Of a DNA stretch of 55,545 bases, positions 17,101-25,592 are shown piece by piece. The position numbers were made by a program, and so were the translations under genes. This stretch comes from Myxococcales bacterium (lineage in GTDB: Bacteria > Lernaellota > Lernaellaia > Lernaellales > Lernaellaceae). The notes beneath the pieces were generated by a model. That model searched no databases. It was not told where the DNA came from and saw only the letters and a program-made list of their open reading frames with translations. The DNA is taken from NCBI GenBank assembly GCA_012517325.1, contig JAAYVF010000026.1:1-55545 (forward strand), given 5' to 3'. Numbering within the stretch: position 1 is the stretch's first letter; the number at the start of each line of letters is the position of its first letter.

Positions 17101-18124
17101 GATCACGATGAACAAAACCGCCGCCGAGGTGCTGCGGCTCGACCTCGAAGCGATCAAGGGAACCGATGCGCTGCAACTGGTGCCGTCCGAATGGCGGGAT
17201 TACGGCTATCGGGTGATCGAGCAAGTGCGCGCCACCGGCCAGACCCGCATCGAGGAGCAACAATTCGGCGATTACTGGTTCCGTATTCTGCTCAGTCCGG
17301 TCCGCGACCCGAGCGGTGGCATTTCCCGCTTCGCCTTCATCGGCCGCGACATCACCGAGTTCAAGACCAAGGAAAAAAATCTGCGGGTCGCCCTGCGCAA
17401 GGCTCAGGAAGCCGAATTGATGAAGAGCAATTTCCTGGCCAACATGAGCCATGAGATTCGCACGCCGCTCAATCACATCATTGGCTTGACCTCGGTCATG
17501 TTGATGCAAAATAAAATTTCGGTGAACGAGCGGCTGGGATACCTGAAAATCATCAAGCGCAGCGGCGAGACGATGCTCGACATGCTGACCACGATCCTGA
17601 ATCTGGCGAAAATCGAATCCGGCAAACTCGCGCCGACGCTGCGGCGATTCGATTTCCACCAATGGATTCAGGACATGCGGCAGACCTTCCAATCGCAGGC
17701 CGATGTCCGTCGCCTGCAATTCCGTTTTCATCTGGCGCCGGGAATCGGCCCGGAACTGATCGGCGACGTGGTGTTTCTCGGGCAAATCCTCAACAATTTA
17801 ATCAGCAACGCGATCAAATTCACCCGGGACGGCTATGTCGATTTTCGGGTCGCCATCTTGGAGGATCACCCCGATCGCCAACGGCTGCAATTTGTCGTCG
17901 AGGATACCGGCATCGGCATCGATGCGGCCAAGATCGCCAACATTTTCGAGGCGTTTTATCAGACCGATGCTTCCTCGACGCGCGAATTCCAGGGGGCCGG
18001 TCTGGGCCTGACCATCACCCGTGAACTCGTGCACTTGCTGCAGGGGACCATCCAGGTGACCAGCACCGTCGGCGAGGGGACGACCTTCACCGTGGTGCTG
18101 CCCTTCGAAAAAGCGACCGATTGA
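14198..18124 (+). CDS. Soluble multi-PAS/GAF sensor histidine kinase
   Basis: A 1308-residue cytoplasmic histidine kinase with no signal peptide or membrane segment. Six or so PAS domains follow each other from residue 8 to about 760, each ending with the D-I-T/S-D/E-R linker motif; a GAF domain follows (about 770-930), then another PAS (about 940-1065). The HisKA domain has phospho-acceptor H1085 in NMSHEIRTPLNH. The ATPase domain shows N-box ILNNLISNAIKF (about 1197), DTGIGID (about 1236) and GAGLGL (about 1266). No receiver domain is attached, so it must signal to a separate protein; the convergent receiver gene at 18176-18580 is the nearest candidate. It starts with GTG and a weak ribosome binding site. 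Ligands are unknown. Confidence 0.88.
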   Translation: MGESSELKLFEHYRDAVLVTDDQWTILFFNEPAHRLFGTENGDLVGQPLPQLSGMEAYPSLFEQISVELKKRGKWHATEIWAGPEQKRTDLVIEKLSAYLNNSKGLIWRFSEKSLPRYPDKPFSEIAEMYQNLVELASDGICILQDETIHYANPQLAEMLGVSTRELTGAPFLKFINPEVVAKLREKYYDHLTGARNLGIVESSLLHRDGHRIPVEIDAGIIPFNGRQASLVTLHDITDRVQSEAALRASEERYRILTESSMDIIWSYDLKTQRFTFASQAAEKILGFKPEEIVGQRLKSLFPIESARHVAASFEQFIRDWPTRSSLVFPAEHRRKDGAVAWLEINGTLVLEEGRPKAITGVSRDITERLNAQRDLRESEIRYRRLVEMSPDIILVHDLQRLYFANQAAIDKLGINAEDFGFLDPRPFVHADYQAAGKVSAEDVLKKGKSLPFTEAKFIDKSGQPFDVEVGSIPFGYQGINAILTIVRDITDRKIAADALSKSEQRYRLLAEYSSDVIWKMNLDLQFTYVSPAVAHLFGYPPSAALNHSFDEIMTPESVAAFMAAIQKAMAAESPGTHSGRVEAEMIRGDGSRFWAEVSFTVLCDAQGLPVEIQGSTRDIDQRKKAESALYESTQQYRIISENMRDMVWLMDLNFQPIWVSPSLIRVGGYTLDDLRQAPIGKTLTAESKQKAVSLIREKLIPEMLADPTQEITGSGEFEYFHQNGTTNWADAVITLTRDANGAPLGFLGVARDISDRKKADYALAYRMKLLQLITEMATTFISLLPDQVDAGIERALKEIAAVLDVQHGYVFLCSDRETHGTCTHEWVMDGIEPRKHLYHGRPIHRQGWMWPILKQSGHVNVADVAELPPEAIEFGEHLRQFGVRSFAAVPMSYCGDLYGLLAFEDTRRPHVWDDESIALLRTVGVIFVNALERKRADLDLRQSEDTSRVMLDANEALAVLTDRDGRVITMNKTAAEVLRLDLEAIKGTDALQLVPSEWRDYGYRVIEQVRATGQTRIEEQQFGDYWFRILLSPVRDPSGGISRFAFIGRDITEFKTKEKNLRVALRKAQEAELMKSNFLANMSHEIRTPLNHIIGLTSVMLMQNKISVNERLGYLKIIKRSGETMLDMLTTILNLAKIESGKLAPTLRRFDFHQWIQDMRQTFQSQADVRRLQFRFHLAPGIGPELIGDVVFLGQILNNLISNAIKFTRDGYVDFRVAILEDHPDRQRLQFVVEDTGIGIDAAKIANIFEAFYQTDASSTREFQGAGLGLTITRELVHLLQGTIQVTSTVGEGTTFTVVLPFEKATD

Positions 18125-18175
18125 AGGCGGCCGGCGTCGTCGCCGTCCGTGGGCGCGGAACGAGCCCCGGAGCGG

Positions 18176-18580
18176 TCAGATTTTCTTCTGCGGTTTGAGG
18201 GACCGAACCACCTTGTCGAGCACCTGGTGGATTTGATCGACGCTGATCGGTTTGGCGAGGACGAAATTCGCCCCCAGATCCATGAAATCCTGCTTTTTCC
18301 GATCGTCCACGAAAGCGGAAATGATCGCGACATGCCGCATGCTGGCCGATTCCAGTTGTTTCAGGCCGCGCAGGAAGGACATACCGTCCAGTTTCGGCAT
18401 CATGTAATCGAGAAAAATCAGATCCGGGTTCAACTGTTCGACGCGGACCAGCGCCTCGTAACCATTCCAACACCATTCGATGTTGGCCGTCGGCATTTTG
18501 TGGTGAACGAATTTTTGGATAATTTCCGCCGCGACTTCGTCATCGTCGATGATCAACACGGTCAAGTTGTTGTTTGTCAT
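18176..18580 (-). CDS. Single-domain response regulator (CheY-like)
   Basis: A 134-residue receiver with no output domain. The acidic pocket (D12-D14), phospho-acceptor D58 in LIFLDYMMP, and K110 in VLAKP are all present, so it should be phosphorylatable. AGGTGGT precedes the ATG. It lies 40 bp downstream of the pseudo-receiver/DUF4388 gene on the same strand, so the two are probably cotranscribed, and it faces the multi-PAS kinase, a plausible phosphodonor. Single-domain receivers act by protein binding or as phosphorelay shuttles; the partner is unknown. Confidence 0.85.
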   Translation of the reverse strand: MTNNNLTVLIIDDDEVAAEIIQKFVHHKMPTANIEWCWNGYEALVRVEQLNPDLIFLDYMMPKLDGMSFLRGLKQLESASMRHVAIISAFVDDRKKQDFMDLGANFVLAKPISVDQIHQVLDKVVRSLKPQKKI

Positions 18581-18620
18581 CTAGCTACCACCTTCCGTCT
18601 GCCGTCTTCGCCAACGAGGC

Positions 18621-20303
18621 CTATTCGCGATATCCCAGGTCGCGATGACGCCGCCGCTTGATCTGAATCAGCTTCACCTCACGTCGCGCTTCTTCATTGG
18701 CAGGATTGATATCGTTGGATCGCTTAAAATACGTGCCGGCCAGCCCGTCTTTGCCCTCGGCCTTGAAAATGCGGCCGAGCAGCAAATAGGCTTCGTCGTT
18801 GGTGTCGTCCAAGGTGATCGCTTGCTTGAGCATCTCCTTGGCTTCGAAATTCGCCGTCACGTTTTGCTTGCCCGACAATTCGTACAGGCACCAGGCTTTC
18901 ATCGCCAGGGCTTCGCTGCTTTCCGGATTGATCGCCAACGCCTTGTCCAGGAAATGCAACGCGCCACGGAAATCGTTGCGATTGTAGAAAGTCCGGCCCT
19001 CGGTCAGGTTGGTCCGATAGGCTTCCATGTCCCAGGAGGGGAAACGATCGCGCATCGCGTCGGAGACGTCGATCGCGACGTCGGTCGTCGGTTCGCCCTC
19101 GAACCGATCGAACAGTTCTTCCCGTTTGGCCGTTTCGCCGAAATTCAACGCCTTGGAAATCACCAGGAGGAAAGCCAGGCGTAGATAATTCTCGAATTTA
19201 TCCGAGGAAGTCTCTTTCAGTTGTTGGATGCTTTTTCCCAGCAGGGTCGGCACGTAATTCTGCAAATCGGTATCCAGCCGCAACTCGTTGACGATCGTCT
19301 CGTATTGGTCGGATTTGTGGAGAATACAATCCATTTTCTTGTTGTGCTGGAAGGACTCCAACAAGTCGGCCGGATCGGCTTCGAACATCAATCCCTGCTT
19401 GAGGATTTCGGCTAGCGGCACCGGTTCCATTTTGTAGCGTTTTGGATTCAAGCGTTCGCCGGAGAAATGAAAAGCGCTGCCTTTCCAGAGCGGCGTGAAG
19501 ACGTCGAGAATTTTTTGCGCCTGTTGCTGCGTCAAATAGTAGTCGAGATCCTTGGCGTCGAGGATCCCCATTTGGACCAATGCTTGCCCCTGCTGGATGT
19601 TCCGGGCCTTGGCATATCTCAGGGAGTCGTCGTTTTCCTTTTGGGTCAGCTTGTTGATTTGCTCCAGGTAGCGGCCCAGCGTGTTTTCACGCAGGTAATT
19701 CGACTTGACCTCGACCACCGCGCCGGACTGCAACAATACGTTTAAAATTCGGCGTTCGCCCTTCAATCGCAAGACGCCGGATTCGCCGTGCCGGATCAGA
19801 TGCATGAATAGCCGGGTGATCGACGCCGAGGTGATCTTCCCACGATACCACGGTTTCGAGGTGCGCGACTGCGGAGCGTCGGTCAAGGGGCCTTCCAACC
19901 GCTCGGCCAGGCTGCGGCAGGTTTTTTGACCGCTCAACCATTCGCCGATAGCGCGCAGCAAGTCGCCCTGGTCGATCGGCAACTGGATGAATTCATCGGC
20001 CGCGATGCGAAAGCCGGCGCGCTCCAGGTCGCTCACCGGCGGCATCTTTCGGGAAAGCAAAAGGAAGGGAATGTTGTTCAGACTGCCGTGGCTTTTGAAC
20101 AGGCGCGCCAATTCCATACCGGAAATCACCGGCATTTCGGCGCTGCATAGAATTAAGTTCGGCTGAAAATTAAACGTGGTTTCAATGGCTAGTTTGGCGT
20201 CCGAGCAAACCTGAACATCGTAATGATATTCCGTTAAAATTTGCCGTATCTTTTCTTCCAAACGCCCTTGTTGGGACAGTAGAAGGATTTTTGATGGATT
20301 CAT
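18621..20303 (-). CDS. Pseudo-receiver / DUF4388 (PATAN) / TPR protein
   Basis: A 560-residue cytoplasmic signalling protein. Residues 1-120 have the receiver fold, but the phospho-acceptor is replaced (NLILCSAEMP: S54 where Asp is expected) and the N-terminal acidic pair is also lost (LLSQQG), so it cannot be phosphorylated in the usual way. Residues about 155-310 match the DUF4388/PATAN type (SGVLRLKGERRILNVLLQSG... ALVQMGILDAKDL), common in deltaproteobacterial regulators. Residues about 430-560 form tetratricopeptide repeats (FYNRNDFRGALHFLDKALAINPES, then AYLLLGRIFKAEGK). It probably works as a scaffold or adaptor in the same pathway as the receiver protein 40 bp downstream. Function is not established. 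Confidence 0.75.
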   Translation of the reverse strand: MNPSKILLLSQQGRLEEKIRQILTEYHYDVQVCSDAKLAIETTFNFQPNLILCSAEMPVISGMELARLFKSHGSLNNIPFLLLSRKMPPVSDLERAGFRIAADEFIQLPIDQGDLLRAIGEWLSGQKTCRSLAERLEGPLTDAPQSRTSKPWYRGKITSASITRLFMHLIRHGESGVLRLKGERRILNVLLQSGAVVEVKSNYLRENTLGRYLEQINKLTQKENDDSLRYAKARNIQQGQALVQMGILDAKDLDYYLTQQQAQKILDVFTPLWKGSAFHFSGERLNPKRYKMEPVPLAEILKQGLMFEADPADLLESFQHNKKMDCILHKSDQYETIVNELRLDTDLQNYVPTLLGKSIQQLKETSSDKFENYLRLAFLLVISKALNFGETAKREELFDRFEGEPTTDVAIDVSDAMRDRFPSWDMEAYRTNLTEGRTFYNRNDFRGALHFLDKALAINPESSEALAMKAWCLYELSGKQNVTANFEAKEMLKQAITLDDTNDEAYLLLGRIFKAEGKDGLAGTYFKRSNDINPANEEARREVKLIQIKRRRHRDLGYRE

Positions 20304-21014
20304 CGACCCTTCACCCTAGCTCTTTCGGTTTTCGCATGAATACATACTACTTTCACAAATCCCAAAACGGGAAGTGTAAAAGTTAGCTCAACACTTTCCG
20401 GACATTTTCGAATTCGATTTTTTACCGTTATCTATCGCCCCATGAATCCATTTATAGATTAACACCACGTTTCATGCAATTGTTAAATCACCTTTTTTCT
20501 TACGATCGTTCAAAATCGACATTAATATAATTAATTATCCAGCAACATGCAAGACATAGAAAATTAAAAATACTCAGAAGACTGGATTTCAATTAGCCCG
20601 ATGATTGTCACTTTTTAACCAGGTGGATAAATTATAAAAACATGCAAATGTCCCGATTGCGGGAAAAAGCGGCTTCCGGGAAAAATCCTTTTCATTAATC
20701 GTTTTCAGTTGGAACATGAACTTATCGGGCGATGATCTCAAAAATGTATTTCTTGGAGGCTGTTGGTTGGCCGGCAGATCGAAGTTTGGATTTTGGAACG
20801 GAAAATTAATGAATTCGCCCCCATTACTTTTCGCTCGCTTTCCGATTGGCGGATAAACCATGACGGCGGCCGAATCTATTTTTTTCGCGTCGATGATGGA
20901 GCGTTACAATCGGTCGTAGGGACGATGATTCGATGGTGGGGATAAAATTTGGTTGGTTATCTAAAAATCTACAGATGTCGATAATTCCTCAATTTAATGT
21001 GGGGAAGGCTTTGA
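20304..21014. other. AT-richer intergenic region, about 700 bp
   Basis: This gap between two minus-strand genes is visibly richer in A and T than anything around it. It has runs of A/T near 20330-20640 and only one open frame of note (90 codons, minus, 20589-20861), whose translation shows no family features. I found no tRNA, clear terminator or insertion-sequence ends. The right part holds the leader of no gene on the plus strand. It could carry the upstream regulatory region of the pseudo-receiver gene, a small RNA, or remnants of a lost gene. Confidence 0.4.
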
Positions 21015-21533
21015 TCAAACCGCGTGGATAATTGCCCGGCAAAAAGCCGGCAGATCATCGGGCCGGCGGCTGGTGATCAAGCGGCCGTCCACCACCACTT
21101 CGACGTCGAGATATTCCCCGCCGGCATTGACCAGATCCACTTGAATCGCCGGCGACCCGGTCACTTGCTTGCCGCGAACCACATCGGCTGAGCACAACAT
21201 CGAGGGCCCATGGCAGATGGCCGCGACGATTTTCCCGGCGGCAAATGCCTCCCGAACCAAACGGACCATCTCGGGATAGCGCCGCATTTTGTCCGGCGCA
21301 TAGCCGCCCGGAATGATCAAAATGTCGCAGCGGTCGCCGGAAAAATCCGCCGCCTTGCCGTCGACCTTGACCGGATAGGCGCCTGTTTTCCCCGTGTATT
21401 TGGTCGCCGAACCCGAACCGATGAGGGTCACCTTCGCGCCTTCCTCCAAAAGTCGATAATAAGGGTACCAGAGCTCCATTTCTTCATAGAGTTCCTCGGC
21501 GAGGAGATAAACGATTTTACCGTTCAATGACAT
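21015..21533 (-). CDS. DJ-1/PfpI-family protein
   Basis: A 172-residue alpha/beta protein of the DJ-1/PfpI superfamily, the usual length. The nucleophile elbow AAICHGPSML places the reactive cysteine at C107 with H108 behind it; the conserved N-terminal Glu region is AEELYEEMELWYP and the core strand is DILIIPGGYAPDKMR. Members act as deglycases, proteases or stress chaperones; which applies cannot be told. The ATG at 21533 has GGGGGA at suitable spacing; an ATG two codons earlier (21539) is possible. It precedes a run of AT-richer DNA and follows pncB on the same strand by about 100 bp. Confidence 0.85.
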   Translation of the reverse strand: MSLNGKIVYLLAEELYEEMELWYPYYRLLEEGAKVTLIGSGSATKYTGKTGAYPVKVDGKAADFSGDRCDILIIPGGYAPDKMRRYPEMVRLVREAFAAGKIVAAICHGPSMLCSADVVRGKQVTGSPAIQVDLVNAGGEYLDVEVVVDGRLITSRRPDDLPAFCRAIIHAV

Positions 21534-21636
21534 GAGCATATCCCCCATTTCCCTTCGGCAATCGGCTGGGAAAACGGTATCCCTGCCATGCAAACATAAT
21601 CACGTCGAAGGGAAGGCAAGGGAGGGAAGAGCCTTT

Positions 21637-23061
21637 TTAACGACCGCGGCGGATTTCGCGGCCGAGCTCCGGTCCGGCGAGCACCGGATACGCGGCGGGA
21701 TCGATCAGTTCGCAACAGGCTGCCGGCAAACGGTCGATTTCCCGCCGGGCATTTTCTTTGATGGCGGCCAACGACGGCGATTCACCGGCCGGTATCCCCT
21801 CGCGGATCAAGGGTCGCAAGATCGTTTCGGCGATCCAGGCCGGATTCGTCATCAAAACCTGCTCGCCGGTTTCCAGCGAAAACAATGGCGTCGAATGCAT
21901 CCAATCCGGTTTGGCGGTCTCCAGTTCCAGCACGTCGGCGACAAATCGCCCCTGCGGATCGCTGAGCCGCCAGAGATCTTTCATGCCGGGAACGGTGGTT
22001 TTTGCGGTGGAATCCGAACGCTTCATTTTGCATTCCCATCGCTCGTTCTCGCCCTCCAGGGCGGCCAGTTTGTAAACGCCGGTCAGTGAGGGATCGTCCT
22101 GGGCCGTTACCAGCCGCGTGCCGATTCCCCATTGATCGATCGGCGCTCCCTCGCGCAATAGCGCCGCGACCCGATATTCGTCCAGGTCGCCGGAAGCGAC
22201 GATTTTCACCCCCGGCAGATTCGCTTCGTCCAGCCGGCGGCGGGCTTCCTTGGCCAGCGCGGCGAGATCGCCGGAATCCAAGCGGATGCCGAACAGCCGG
22301 TGGCCTTTTTGCTCCAGTTCATGCGCGACCTGAATGGCATGGGGAACGCCGCTGCGCAGGGTGTCGTAGGTGTCGACCAGAAGAGTGCCGTTTTCCGGAT
22401 AGGCTTCGCAATAGGCGCGAAAAGCCGTCAGTTCGTCCGGAAAGGCCATGATCCACGAATGGGCCTGGGTGCCGCGCGCGGGAATGCCGTATTGCCGGCC
22501 GGCCTCCACGTTGGAGGTTGCCGCGCACCCGCCGATATACGCCGCGCGGGCGGCGGACAGCGCGCCATCAGCTCCCTGGGCTCGTCGCATGCCGAATTCG
22601 AGAACGTTGTCGCGCCCGGCCGCCCGGCAGATGCGCATGGCCTTGGTGGCGATCAGTGTTTGGAAATTGACCGCGTTCAACAGGGCCGACTCGATCACCT
22701 GTCCTTGATCGAGCGGTGCGCAAACCCGCACCACCGGTTCGTAAGGGAAAACGCAGCTTCCTTCCGGCACGGCATCAACGTTGCCGGTGAATCGCCAATC
22801 GCGCAGATAGGCCAGAAAATCCGCCGAAAACATTCCCAGCGAGCGCAGATGATCGAGATCGGTCGCGGTGAAATGCAAGCCGTTCAAAAAGATCGCGACG
22901 TCGGCGATCCCGGCGGCGACGGCATAACCGCCGCCGAACGGCAAACGGCGGAAAAACATTTCGAAACAGGCGCGGCGGCGGTGGATCCCTTCGCGCCAAT
23001 AGCCTTGCATCATCGTCAGCTCGTACAGATCGGTGAACAGCGGCGTGGCGGGGAGAGTCAT
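21637..23061 (-). CDS. pncB: Nicotinate phosphoribosyltransferase
   Basis: A 474-residue cytoplasmic enzyme that joins nicotinate to PRPP to give nicotinate mononucleotide (Preiss-Handler NAD salvage). Family signatures are the N-terminal LFTDLYELTMMQGYW, FRRLPFGGGYAVAAG, the EFGMRRAQG block, GTQAHSWIM, LVDTYDTLRSG and GIRLDSGDL. GAGGTGAG precedes the ATG. It follows pncA by 9 bp on the same strand, so the operon makes nicotinate from nicotinamide and then uses it. The NAD supply may matter for the NAD-linked hydrogenase encoded nearby, but that is inference. Confidence 0.95.
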   Translation of the reverse strand: MTLPATPLFTDLYELTMMQGYWREGIHRRRACFEMFFRRLPFGGGYAVAAGIADVAIFLNGLHFTATDLDHLRSLGMFSADFLAYLRDWRFTGNVDAVPEGSCVFPYEPVVRVCAPLDQGQVIESALLNAVNFQTLIATKAMRICRAAGRDNVLEFGMRRAQGADGALSAARAAYIGGCAATSNVEAGRQYGIPARGTQAHSWIMAFPDELTAFRAYCEAYPENGTLLVDTYDTLRSGVPHAIQVAHELEQKGHRLFGIRLDSGDLAALAKEARRRLDEANLPGVKIVASGDLDEYRVAALLREGAPIDQWGIGTRLVTAQDDPSLTGVYKLAALEGENERWECKMKRSDSTAKTTVPGMKDLWRLSDPQGRFVADVLELETAKPDWMHSTPLFSLETGEQVLMTNPAWIAETILRPLIREGIPAGESPSLAAIKENARREIDRLPAACCELIDPAAYPVLAGPELGREIRRGR

Positions 23062-23070
23062 GGTGGTCGC

Positions 23071-23712
23071 TCACCTCGATTCGATGATCTCGGCCGATTG
23101 AACGCGATTGACGCCGGCGCGATCCATTTCGTTTAGCGCGGCGGCGAGCGAGCCGTTCAGGTCGATACCGCGGCAGGCGTCTTCGACGACGAATACGCGA
23201 AAGCCCAGCCGGTGGGCGTCGAGGGCGGACCAGAGGACGCAGAAATCGGTGGCGAGCCCGGCCAGGTAAACGGTGTCGATGCCGCGGTCGCGCAGATAGC
23301 CGGCGAGGCCCGTGGCGGTGCGCTGGTCGTTTTCGAAGAAGGTCGAATAGGAGTCGATGGCGCGATGAAAACCCTTGCGAATGATCAGTGTGCCGGACTG
23401 TACGTCCGCTTCCGGATGGAATTCCGCGCCGCGGGTGCCTTGAACGCAGTGCGTCGGCCAGAGAATCTGCCGGCCGTAAGCGAGATCGACGGTTTCATAG
23501 GCCTTTTTCCCGGGGTGGGATGACGCGAAGGAAAGGTGATCGGCCGGATGCCAATCCTGTGTATAGACGATGTGCTGAAACGAGCGCGACAGACGATTGA
23601 CGACCAGAATGGCCCGGTCGCCTTCCGGCACGGCCAGCGCGCCGCCCGGACAAAAATCGTTTTGCAGATCCACTGCGATCAACGCCTGGTTCAATCCCCT
23701 GATCGTTCCCAA
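23071..23712 (-). CDS. pncA: Nicotinamidase
   Basis: A 213-residue isochorismatase-fold amidase converting nicotinamide to nicotinate. The catalytic triad is D15 (AVDLQNDF), K113 (RKGF) and C158 (LATDFCVL, with the cis-peptide motif). The metal-site residues are in D53-W-H55-P-A-D-H59 and H88 (WPTHCVQG). The start is a TTG at 23712 with GGAG about 8 bp upstream; a second TTG seven codons later would also keep the whole fold. It is the first gene of the pncA-pncB operon, divergent from the methyltransferase gene. Confidence 0.93.
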   Translation of the reverse strand: MGTIRGLNQALIAVDLQNDFCPGGALAVPEGDRAILVVNRLSRSFQHIVYTQDWHPADHLSFASSHPGKKAYETVDLAYGRQILWPTHCVQGTRGAEFHPEADVQSGTLIIRKGFHRAIDSYSTFFENDQRTATGLAGYLRDRGIDTVYLAGLATDFCVLWSALDAHRLGFRVFVVEDACRGIDLNGSLAAALNEMDRAGVNRVQSAEIIESR

Positions 23713-23852
23713 GTCTTCCGCTCCGTTGCTTCGGTTACCCTCGAATTTTGCGCTACAAGCAGGCCCGCAACAAGGCCGGGCACGACCGGCTCGGAACGAA
23801 AATAGGCAATTCGGAAATTCATGCTTAAAGTTAAATCAGAGGAGATGGAAGG

Positions 23853-24482
23853 ATGATGCCGATCGTTCAGCCGGACATCGAAAAATACCTGGCCACCGTG
23901 CGCTCGCCGTCGGTTCCGCCGTTGGCCGAAATGGAGGCCTGGGCGGCGGCGCACGATTTCCCGATCGTCGGCCCCGATGTCGGCCGATTGTTGTTCATCC
24001 TGGCGCGTTTCGCCGGGGCGCGGCGAGTGCTGGAATTGGGCTCCGGTTACGGTTACAGCGCGTTTTGGTTCGCCCTGGCGCTGCCGCCGGACGGCGAGGT
24101 TCATTGCACGGACCAATCGGCGGACAATCGCGATCGCGCCCGGGACTATTTCCGGCGGGCGGGAATGGAGGGCAAACTGCACTTTCACGTCGGCGAGGCG
24201 CTGTCGCTGGCCCGCGGAATTCAGGGGCCGTTCGACATCGTTTTTAGTGATATCGACAAGGAGGATTATCCGGCGGCGATCGCAACCGCGACGACTTTGC
24301 TGCGCGCGGGCGGTTTGTTCGTCACCGACAATGCCTTGTGGTACGGCAAGGTCGCCGCGCCGGAACCGGATGCGCCGACGCGCGGTGTCCTGCGGTTCAA
24401 TCAATCACTGGCGGCCGATTCTCGTTACGAAACGGTGATCCTGCCGCTGCGCGATGGTTTGTCGGTGGCCGTGAAAAAGTAG
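23853..24482 (+). CDS. O-methyltransferase family 3 (caffeoyl-CoA OMT-like)
   Basis: A 209-residue cytoplasmic SAM-dependent methyltransferase. The SAM-binding glycine motif VLELGSGYGYSAFWFALAL lies near residue 55-75; the metal-binding Asp motifs are DIVFSDIDKEDY and FVTDNALWYGKV, and the family's ending VILPLRDGLSVAVKK is complete. Bacterial members methylate catechols or similar small molecules; the substrate is unknown. GGAGATGGAAGG precedes the double ATG. It is divergent from pncA and lies 42 bp before the ferritin-GGDEF gene, with which it may be cotranscribed. Confidence 0.85.
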   Translation: MMPIVQPDIEKYLATVRSPSVPPLAEMEAWAAAHDFPIVGPDVGRLLFILARFAGARRVLELGSGYGYSAFWFALALPPDGEVHCTDQSADNRDRARDYFRRAGMEGKLHFHVGEALSLARGIQGPFDIVFSDIDKEDYPAAIATATTLLRAGGLFVTDNALWYGKVAAPEPDAPTRGVLRFNQSLAADSRYETVILPLRDGLSVAVKK

Positions 24483-24524
24483 CTTCGCCCAGGGCGGAGA
24501 GCTTGGCGGTGGAGGGAGTCTGCA

Positions 24525-25592
24525 TTGATCGCGGAGACTCGCGAGAAACGAAAGGGCGTGCTTTTCGAGATTCTCGAATCGTGCCTGCAGATCGACGAAC
24601 TGGCGGTCGAAATCTACCAGCGGTTCGCGACGGATTCGCCGGCCGGCGACTTACGGCGATTCTGGGAAGAATTGGCGGTCGAGGAAAAGGATCACGTCGG
24701 TCTCTGGGAAAAGATGCTCAAGCTGGCCGAATTGCACATCCTGCCGCAGGTATTCGATCAGCCGTTCATCATTCGGGATAAGTTGGCCGGGATTCTGGCG
24801 CGCAGCCGGGAACGATTCGGCGAATACTGCCGTAAACCGGAGTCACATCAGGCGTTTCTGGTGGCGACGGAATTGGAGTTCCAGATGCTGCACGAGGCCT
24901 TTCTAACATTGATTCATTTTTACAATCAACTGACGGACAGCGAAATCGCGCCGCTGGATTACCGCCGGCATATCACAATGTTCATCGAGGGAACCCGCGC
25001 GTTCAATCCCGAGAGCCCGGATTTGCAATTGCTGATGCAATCGATCGAATCGATGTTCAATAATGTCCAGGCTCTGGTGGAATACGGCCGCACCGACAGT
25101 TTGACGGGATTGGTCAATCGGCGCGGTTTTCTGGCCACGTTGTCGACCCACGCCTACCTGGCGCAACGCAATTCCTACGCCATGGCCGTGCTGTTGATCG
25201 ACGTGGACGAGTTGAAGCGAATCAACGAAGAGCGCGGTTTCGCCGTCGGTGATCGCCTCCTGCAGGTCATCGCCGAGAAATTGAGCGAGGATGTGCGGCA
25301 CTCCGATTTGCTCGGCCGCTACGAAGGGGATTGCTTTGCCATGGCCTTGAGCCGCGTCACCGCCAAGTCGGTGCCCAAGGTGGTCGAAACGATCCGTCGC
25401 CGCGTGGAACTGGAAACCGCCGCGCTGGGCGCTCCGGCCACGGTGAGTGTCGGTGCGGTCTACGGAAAATTTCGTCGCACGGTCGACACCAATCTGCCCC
25501 GGCTCATCGAATCCGCGGAACAGAATTTACGCAAAGCCAAGAGCGACGGAACGAATCGAATCGTGGTCACTGGAATACCCGCCGGCCGATAA
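24525..25592 (+). CDS. Ferritin-like domain fused to a degenerate GGDEF domain
   Basis: A 355-residue cytoplasmic protein. Residues 12-135 look like a rubrerythrin-type four-helix bundle: E25/E29 in IDELAVEIY, E54-x-x-H57 in VEEKDHVGLWEKML, and E116/E118 with H123 in ATELEFQMLHEAF; a second clean E-x-x-H is not seen. Residues about 185-350 are a GGDEF domain (TDSLTGLVNRRGF, LLIDVDELKRINEERG), but the active-site loop reads E267-G-D-C-F271 in place of GG(D/E)EF, so cyclase activity is probably lost. The protein may bind nucleotide and report iron, O2 or peroxide. It starts at TTG with GGAGGG 8 bp upstream. The hydrogenase operon follows on the same strand. Confidence 0.78.
   Translation: MIAETREKRKGVLFEILESCLQIDELAVEIYQRFATDSPAGDLRRFWEELAVEEKDHVGLWEKMLKLAELHILPQVFDQPFIIRDKLAGILARSRERFGEYCRKPESHQAFLVATELEFQMLHEAFLTLIHFYNQLTDSEIAPLDYRRHITMFIEGTRAFNPESPDLQLLMQSIESMFNNVQALVEYGRTDSLTGLVNRRGFLATLSTHAYLAQRNSYAMAVLLIDVDELKRINEERGFAVGDRLLQVIAEKLSEDVRHSDLLGRYEGDCFAMALSRVTAKSVPKVVETIRRRVELETAALGAPATVSVGAVYGKFRRTVDTNLPRLIESAEQNLRKAKSDGTNRIVVTGIPAGR

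Noticed and set aside
15005-17785. A 926-codon open frame on the minus strand
   Set aside because: It lies wholly inside the multi-PAS kinase gene on the other strand; the kinase has clear domains, whereas this translation has none. Long antisense frames are expected in GC-rich DNA. The same applies to 3348-4727 and 10003-11829.
20589-20861. A 90-codon minus-strand frame in the AT-richer gap
   Set aside because: No family features, no convincing ribosome binding site and unlike the codon use of neighbouring genes.
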